Positions 59,092-64,000 of a stretch of DNA of 64,000 nucleotides are shown here, one piece after another (the stretch's first letter is position 1; each line of letters opens with the position of its first letter). Made by a program: the position numbers and the translations under genes. This stretch comes from Flavobacterium collinsii (GTDB lineage Bacteria > Bacteroidota > Bacteroidia > Flavobacteriales > Flavobacteriaceae). The stretch lies in NCBI RefSeq assembly GCF_902804485.1, contig NZ_CADCST010000047.1, forward strand, positions 31,440 to 95,439. Direction: 5' to 3'. The notes under the pieces are model-generated. The model made no database searches and was not told the DNA's origin. It saw only the letters and a list, made by a program, of their open reading frames with translations.

Positions 59092-61308
59092 TTATTGAAG
59101 TGAGAAACTCACTTTAGATTTTATAGCTGTAGAAGATGCTCCAATGATGGCTTCAAAAGCTCCCGGTTCAGCAACCCAGTCGTGTTTTTTGTCATCAAAA
59201 AAGCTAAGTGCTGTTTTATCGATGGTAAAAGTCACTGTTTTTTCTTCTCCCGCCTGAAGCGAAATTTTCTCGAAGCCTTTTAATTCCTTAATCGGACGCG
59301 GTAATGAAGATTTTAAATCGCTGATGTAAAGTTGAACTACTTCTGAACCTTCCCTTGTTCCGGTATTTTTAACTTTTACCGAAAAAGTGATCTGATCTCC
59401 CGCTCCCATTTGTTTTTTGTCGGCTGTCACTTTTCCATATTGAAAAGTAGTATAACTCAAACCATGACCAAAAGAGAATAATGGTTTTGCTTTTTGTTTG
59501 TCGGCCCAACGGTACCCTACAAAAATGCTTTCTTTGTATGTTACGTCATCTCCGCCCGGAAATTCACCTAATGCATGAGCTCCGTTATCTGATAATTTTA
59601 CCGGAAAAGTAAACGACAATTTCCCTGAAGGATTGACATCTCCTACCAAAACAGCCGCTAAAGCATTTCCGGCTTCTGTACCTAAGAACCAACCTTGTAC
59701 AATTCCAGGAACTTCTTTTACCCATGGCATTGCCACTGCATTTCCTGAAATATTCACAAAAACGATGTTTTTATTTACTTTCACCAATTCTGTTATCAAC
59801 TGATCCTGACCATAAGATAAACCTAAATCCAGACGGTCGTAACCTTCTGCATCTTGTTTGTCACTTTTATTTGTACCTCCTATAAAAAGAACTACATCGG
59901 CTGCTGCAGCTATTTTTAAAGCCTCAGCGGTTAACTCGGCAGGAGAACGTTTGTCTTCAAGACTTACTTTTGCTATTACTCCATTATAGTTACTTGTTGG
60001 ATCACCAACATATCCGCGGGCATAAACGATCTCTGCCTGATTCCCAATTCTTTTCTTCAATCCTTCAAGAGGAGTGATTTCGTATCTCGCTTTCAATGAA
60101 GAACTTCCTCCTCCAACAGTCATCATTTTGATCGCATTTTCTCCAATCACCGCAATTTTCTTTGTTTTAGCAAGATTGATTGGTAAAATGTTATTGTTGT
60201 TTTGAAGCAACACAATTCCTTCTTCAGCAATTTTCAAACCTGCTTTGGCGTGTTCCTCTGTTCCAAAAGAACCAAAAGGTCTGTTTTTATCCATTGTGGT
60301 TAAAAATGACAAACGTAAAATACGACGCACCTTTTCGTCTAATTCTTTTGTCCCTACTTCGCCTTTTGCAATCATAGTTGAATAGGGTTTGGCCAAGAAG
60401 TAATTGTCATAAGCATTACTCGTTCCCCATGAAAGTCCGTTTGTCCAGGAACCAAATTCCATATCCAAACCATTATAAATCGCTTGTTTAGTATCATGTA
60501 CTCCACCCCAGTCAGACACTACAACTCCTTTGAAACCCCATTCTTTGCGAAGAATGTCGTTTAGCAAAAATTCGTTGTGGCAGCAGTGTTGCCCTTTGTA
60601 TTTATTATACGCCCCCATAATTGCCCAGGCATCTCCTTCCTGAACAGCAGCTTTAAAAGCCGGTAAATAAATTTCATATAAAGCACGGTCATCAACGATT
60701 ACATTAACTGTGTTACGCCCTATTTCCTGATTGTTTAAAGCGAAATGCTTAACACAGGCTGCCACTCCGTTTGCTTGTACTCCTTTAATGTAAGGAACAA
60801 CCATTTTTGAAGTTAGGAAAGGATCCTCTCCCATGTATTCGAAATTACGACCGTTTAGAGGTGATCTGTAGATGTTAACTCCTGGTCCTAATAGTACATT
60901 TTTGTTACGGTAACGTGCTTCTTCTCCTATTGATTTCCCGTACAACGAAGATAACTCTTTGTTCCATGTCGCAGAAAGTGCAGTTAGAGCCGGAAAAGCA
61001 ATACAGGAATCATTGGTCCATCCTGCCTGATCCCACTCGTCCCATAAAACCTCGGTACGAATTCCGTGTGGTCCGTCGGTCATCCAGTTTTCCGGAATTC
61101 CCAAACGCGGTACACCCGGTGAACTGAATTTTGACTGTGCATGTATCATGGCAATTTTTTCATCAATTGTCATTCTCGCAAGCGCATCCTCTACGCGCTC
61201 ATTAATCGATTTTTTATCATCTAAATAAACTGGAATTTTATGCTGTGCACTCACACCAACAGCACCCAGCAATAGTAAAACAACAATTGTTTTAACGTTT
61301 TTAAACAT
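59092..61308 (-). CDS. Glycoside hydrolase family 3 beta-glucosidase (BglX-like)
   Basis: 738 aa from ATG 61308, directly before the signal peptide (VKTIVVLLLLGAVGVSAQ). GH3 N-terminal barrel with WMTDGPHGIRTE, FALNNQEIGRNTVNV, and the nucleophile Asp in GVVVSDWGGVHD; then the C-terminal domain (IAVIGENAIKMMTVGGGSS) and a terminal fibronectin III-like domain (VKVKNTGTREGSEVVQLYI). Cleaves beta-glucosides in the periplasm or outside. The gene upstream on the same strand encodes a regulator. Confidence 0.94.
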   Translation of the reverse strand: MFKNVKTIVVLLLLGAVGVSAQHKIPVYLDDKKSINERVEDALARMTIDEKIAMIHAQSKFSSPGVPRLGIPENWMTDGPHGIRTEVLWDEWDQAGWTNDSCIAFPALTALSATWNKELSSLYGKSIGEEARYRNKNVLLGPGVNIYRSPLNGRNFEYMGEDPFLTSKMVVPYIKGVQANGVAACVKHFALNNQEIGRNTVNVIVDDRALYEIYLPAFKAAVQEGDAWAIMGAYNKYKGQHCCHNEFLLNDILRKEWGFKGVVVSDWGGVHDTKQAIYNGLDMEFGSWTNGLSWGTSNAYDNYFLAKPYSTMIAKGEVGTKELDEKVRRILRLSFLTTMDKNRPFGSFGTEEHAKAGLKIAEEGIVLLQNNNNILPINLAKTKKIAVIGENAIKMMTVGGGSSSLKARYEITPLEGLKKRIGNQAEIVYARGYVGDPTSNYNGVIAKVSLEDKRSPAELTAEALKIAAAADVVLFIGGTNKSDKQDAEGYDRLDLGLSYGQDQLITELVKVNKNIVFVNISGNAVAMPWVKEVPGIVQGWFLGTEAGNALAAVLVGDVNPSGKLSFTFPVKLSDNGAHALGEFPGGDDVTYKESIFVGYRWADKQKAKPLFSFGHGLSYTTFQYGKVTADKKQMGAGDQITFSVKVKNTGTREGSEVVQLYISDLKSSLPRPIKELKGFEKISLQAGEEKTVTFTIDKTALSFFDDKKHDWVAEPGAFEAIIGASSTAIKSKVSFSLQ

Positions 61309-61518
61309 AACTATAAATTTATTAAAGCATTTAATGTACAATCTAAAGAAAGTAGAAGTAGTATCTTTCTTTTTAAGAATAGTGTAAAGCTAAAACGTTA
61401 TAGTTCGTGTTGGATTTTTAAATGGAAAAAAGTAGTGGAATAAAAAACCAAACACTTACAAAACAAATAGTTAACCAAAATAAAAAGCAAAAAAAAGTAG
61501 TGGTTTTAAATGTTTTTT

Positions 61519-63162
61519 TTAAAGTTTCAATGATATTAAGCCAATTTTCATGACCATTTCTTCAAAATCATTTCGGGAAACTGCGGCTTTATTTCGTGCT
61601 CTGGTTCGGTAATTGTAAATCGTACTCAAAGAGTAACGCAAAAATGCTGCAATTTTCACACTGTCGGTAATCCCTAAGCGAATCAAAGCAAAAATTCGAA
61701 GCTCTGTATTCATGAGTTCACCTTGCTTTAAAACGATCTGTTCTTCCTGAATTAAAAGCGCGTTAAAATCTTTTACGAAAGTGGGATACAAATTCAGAAA
61801 GATGATATCGAAGTTCTTGTATAGTTCTTCCAGTTCGTTGTCGACCAGAGTGGTTGATTTTAATATTTTATAAATTTCATCAAACTGTTTGGCTGTTGCT
61901 TTTTTATTTAAAGTAATGCGGTAATTTTCTAGTTTATTGATGTACGTTGAACAAAGACTGAAAAAATGTGCAATATATTCCTCTTTAACATGGTTGGATT
62001 CCGATAATTGAGCATTTCGTTCCTGCAACTGATTGTTGGTTTCCGTAATATCTTTATTTAATTCCGCTAATTTTTGACTTGTAATATAAAGTTCTCCCCT
62101 GATTCGCGATACTTTTTTCATTTGTTTGTAAACGTAAATGACCGCCACAATCAAAAATACCGACAACAGGCTGATGCATAAAAGATACAATTGAAGTTCT
62201 GTTTTTCTTTTGGCCTCTTTCTCCAGGTAAACGGTGTTAATAATCGAATAGAGTTCGGACATCAGCAGTGTGCGAAACTGAACATTGCAATACAAAGTGT
62301 CTTCAATAGCCGATTGGGTAAGTTTGTAAGCCATATCGACATCGTCGGCTTCATAAAAAATTAAAGCCAGTTCCTGAAGTGAAGCATTGTCCTTGTTTGC
62401 GGTTTTTAAATCAGAAGTAGCCGAAAGGGCGTAGTATTTTTTTCGGAGCTCCAGTCGCTGCGTTTTTTTATAGATCGTTGCCAAAAGATAAGTCATCATA
62501 GCATATTGCGGATGGTCTTCCTTTGCATTTTTTAGTAAATCCAACAGCTGTTTTTCAGCTACAGCAAACTTTTTCTCCGACATGTCCTGTTGAATTCTGG
62601 TAATCTGATAGTTGAATGTAGAAGGATCCAAAACATTAAGCAGCGAATCACGGTATTTTATAATTTGCTCAATGTATTTTACATCATAGCTATTGGCAGC
62701 ATAATGTTCCAAAAACTCGCGATAGGCGGTATAATAGTTAGGAAGCAGTTTTTTAGGCAATTCCTTTTTAGGAATGCTTTTCAAAATGGCTTCAGATTCG
62801 CGATATTTTCCCGATGAAGAATACAGGGTTACCAATTGCAGATTGGCCAAATTTAATAAATCGGAATTTTGAAGTTCTTTGGCAATCTTCAGGTTCTTTT
62901 TGACATATAAAATAGCCGAATCGGAATTGAATTTTAAGTATTGAGTGTACAAACTTTTGTTGTAATTGTACTCCTGCTCTTTCGTTAACTCATCGGATTT
63001 GATTTTTTTGAAATTTAGAATGCGTTCTTCTCTGAGACGAACATAATATCCTTTGTTTTTTAAAGCTTCATTCAGCTTTTCGATAATACCATCTGTACTG
63101 TCCGATGAATAAACGGGACTTCCTAAAAGAACGAACAGAAAAAACAATAAATAATTTTTCAA
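61519..63162 (-). CDS. Membrane-spanning TPR/HTH regulator (DUF6377-like)
   Basis: 547 aa, start codon TTG at 63162 (no ATG before the signal peptide KNYLLFFLFVLLGSPVYS). A periplasmic helical TPR-like half (about 20-320), one membrane helix (about 333-352), a coiled coil (GELYITSQKLAELNKDITE) and a C-terminal LuxR-like helix-turn-helix (LRIFALIRLGITDSVKIAAFLRYSLSTIYNYRTRARNKA). This one-protein sensor plan is common for Bacteroidota sugar-use regulators; the name DUF6377 is from memory. It probably controls the GH3 gene. Confidence 0.8.
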   Translation of the reverse strand: MKNYLLFFLFVLLGSPVYSSDSTDGIIEKLNEALKNKGYYVRLREERILNFKKIKSDELTKEQEYNYNKSLYTQYLKFNSDSAILYVKKNLKIAKELQNSDLLNLANLQLVTLYSSSGKYRESEAILKSIPKKELPKKLLPNYYTAYREFLEHYAANSYDVKYIEQIIKYRDSLLNVLDPSTFNYQITRIQQDMSEKKFAVAEKQLLDLLKNAKEDHPQYAMMTYLLATIYKKTQRLELRKKYYALSATSDLKTANKDNASLQELALIFYEADDVDMAYKLTQSAIEDTLYCNVQFRTLLMSELYSIINTVYLEKEAKRKTELQLYLLCISLLSVFLIVAVIYVYKQMKKVSRIRGELYITSQKLAELNKDITETNNQLQERNAQLSESNHVKEEYIAHFFSLCSTYINKLENYRITLNKKATAKQFDEIYKILKSTTLVDNELEELYKNFDIIFLNLYPTFVKDFNALLIQEEQIVLKQGELMNTELRIFALIRLGITDSVKIAAFLRYSLSTIYNYRTRARNKAAVSRNDFEEMVMKIGLISLKL

Positions 63163-63188
63163 ACCGATTTGGAATATAATGAGACTTG

Positions 63189-63196
63189 CAAATATA
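63189..63196 (-). promoter_or_regulatory. -7 element of the TPR/HTH regulator gene
   Basis: TATATTTG on the minus strand, 26 nt before the TTG start. No TTG at the ideal -33 position. Confidence 0.45.
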
Positions 63197-63305
63197 AGAA
63201 AGTGTAAATAGAAAAATGAATTATTTAGAAGTCCTAAACTTTAGCTTTTATGTTAAAAAAGAGGAGGCAAAAAAACACCAGCACCCATTCTCGATTGGAT
63301 TTTCG

Positions 63306-63313
63306 TAAATTTG
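63306..63313 (+). promoter_or_regulatory. -7 element of the isomerase gene
   Basis: TAAATTTG, 37 nt before the ATG at 63351. No well-spaced TTG. Confidence 0.45.
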
Positions 63314-63350
63314 TTTGCACTTCATTTTTTCTAACTTAAATAATACACCA

Positions 63351-63695
63351 ATGCCACACTTTGTTATTGATTGCTCAGAAAATGTAATTCGACTAAAATC
63401 TGCAGACGATATTATGCAAGAGGTTTACCATACAGCCTTAGCCACTAATCTTTTTATTCCTACTGATATTAAGGTTCGCATCAATCCCTTCACCTATTAC
63501 AACAATGGAAATTCTTCAGACGATTTTATCCACGTCTTCGGCTACATTTTGGAAGGCCGAAATACTGACCAAAAAGCAGCCTTATCAAAAGCAATTGTCA
63601 CTAAACTAAACGAAATACTTCCTGAAGTCCCTATTATTTCGATCAATATTATGGATTTTGAAAAAGCCAGTTACGTTAATAAAGCTATGGTTTAA
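63351..63695 (+). CDS. 5-carboxymethyl-2-hydroxymuconate isomerase-like protein
   Basis: 114 aa from ATG 63351; a longer frame from 63315 would hide the catalytic proline. MPHFVIDCSENVI places Pro at the mature N-terminus as in CHMI/HpaF; YILEGRNTDQKAALSKAIV fits the second half. Tautomerase superfamily. The homoprotocatechuate pathway genes are not nearby, so the true substrate may differ. Confidence 0.82.
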   Translation: MPHFVIDCSENVIRLKSADDIMQEVYHTALATNLFIPTDIKVRINPFTYYNNGNSSDDFIHVFGYILEGRNTDQKAALSKAIVTKLNEILPEVPIISINIMDFEKASYVNKAMV

Positions 63696-63824
63696 AAACA
63701 CTTCTAGCCACATAGTGATATAACAGAAGTAATAACAAAATTTTCTTGTTACATCAAAACATAATACCAACAAATTAAAAAACAAACACTTAACACTTAA
63801 AAAAAGCTACAACTTTAAAAAAGT

Positions 63825-63889
63825 TAGCCATGAATTCACGAATTTCTTTAAACCATACAGATTAGAAAAAATTCGTGAATTCGTGGCTA
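63825..63889. repeat. Long inverted repeat TAGCCATGAATTCACGAATTT
   Basis: 21-bp arms (63825-63845 and 63869-63889) with one mismatch and a 23-nt loop, 130 bp after the isomerase gene. It could terminate transcription or be a dispersed element. The arm contains the palindrome CGTGAATTCACG-like core. Confidence 0.75.
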
Positions 63890-63903
63890 TTTATTACATA
63901 CTC

Positions 63904-63994
63904 TTTACTCTTTACTCTTTACTCTTTACTCTTTACTCTTTACTCTTTACTCTTTACTCTTTACTCTTTACTCTTTACTCTTGACTCATAACTC
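63904..63994. repeat. Tandem heptamer array, 11 x TTTACTC
   Basis: Eleven perfect copies of TTTACTC (63904-63980), then two degenerate units (TTGACTC, ATAACTC). It reaches nearly to the window's end, so its right border may lie outside. Confidence 0.95.
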
Positions 63995-64000
63995 TATAAT

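Noticed and set aside
63904..63994. TTTACTC array considered as a CRISPR
   Set aside because: Units are 7 bp with no spacers, and no cas gene is in the window.

Overview
The window looks like chromosomal DNA of a Flavobacterium-type member of the Bacteroidota. The evidence is AT-rich DNA, several start sites preceded by the TTG / TAnnTTTG promoter of this phylum, four TonB-dependent or related outer-membrane receptors, LytS/LytTR and HxlR regulators, an HME-RND metal pump, and families typical of the group. No rRNA, tRNA, CRISPR array, transposase or phage module was seen. Species level is inference.

Layout. 0-4.4 kb: nrdB, with a cluster of DnaA-box-like 9-mers upstream; a GNAT acetyltransferase; an overlapping gene pair for trans-3-hydroxy-L-proline breakdown. 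4.9-6.2 kb: a C-terminal toxin fragment coupled to a double-CxxC immunity-like gene, the whole 1.3 kb bounded by a perfect 31-bp direct repeat at the 3' end of the next gene. 6.2-10.6 kb: an outer-membrane receptor divergent from a LytS/LytTR two-component pair. 10.6-17 kb: small redox and membrane genes (MDR oxidoreductase, NmrA-like/HxlR pair, DoxX, TauE with DUF1634, luciferase-like oxidoreductase). 17-25.8 kb: a siderophore-type receptor with a Fur-like box, a thiolase, a secreted HExxH protein, and sdhAB without a membrane anchor gene. 26-33.7 kb: a DapB-like gene, then a run of small His/Cys protein, ABC ATPase, TonB receptor and two ABC-2 permeases. 34.1-35.6 kb: an ars operon (arsR, DUF6428-like, a 41-aa membrane protein, arsC) without an efflux gene, set between tandem copies of a dispersed repeat. 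36-45.7 kb: VOC and tautomerase genes, then a Zn/Cd P-type ATPase and a czc operon. 45.7-47.4 kb: gene-poor. 47.4-53 kb: ADH, two cupins and AraC; TetR and a DHA2 pump with paired operators. 53-64 kb: hypotheticals, a TlpA-like thioredoxin, ArsR with an Old Yellow Enzyme, acyltransferase-3, DUF1349, GH3 beta-glucosidase with a membrane-spanning regulator, and a CHMI-like isomerase.

The intergenic DNA is unusually structured. (i) An about 135-bp element with 17-bp inverted ends (AACACATAGAAACATAG) occurs in seven copies plus a miniature one. (ii) Tandem arrays with different unit sequences but the same 7-bp period occur at five or more places. (iii) There are three clusters of 5-bp-stem mini-hairpins (REP/BIME-like). 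(iv) Several terminators are long palindromes. Several regulators have operators readable by eye, and a few genes appear to be transcribed without a leader.
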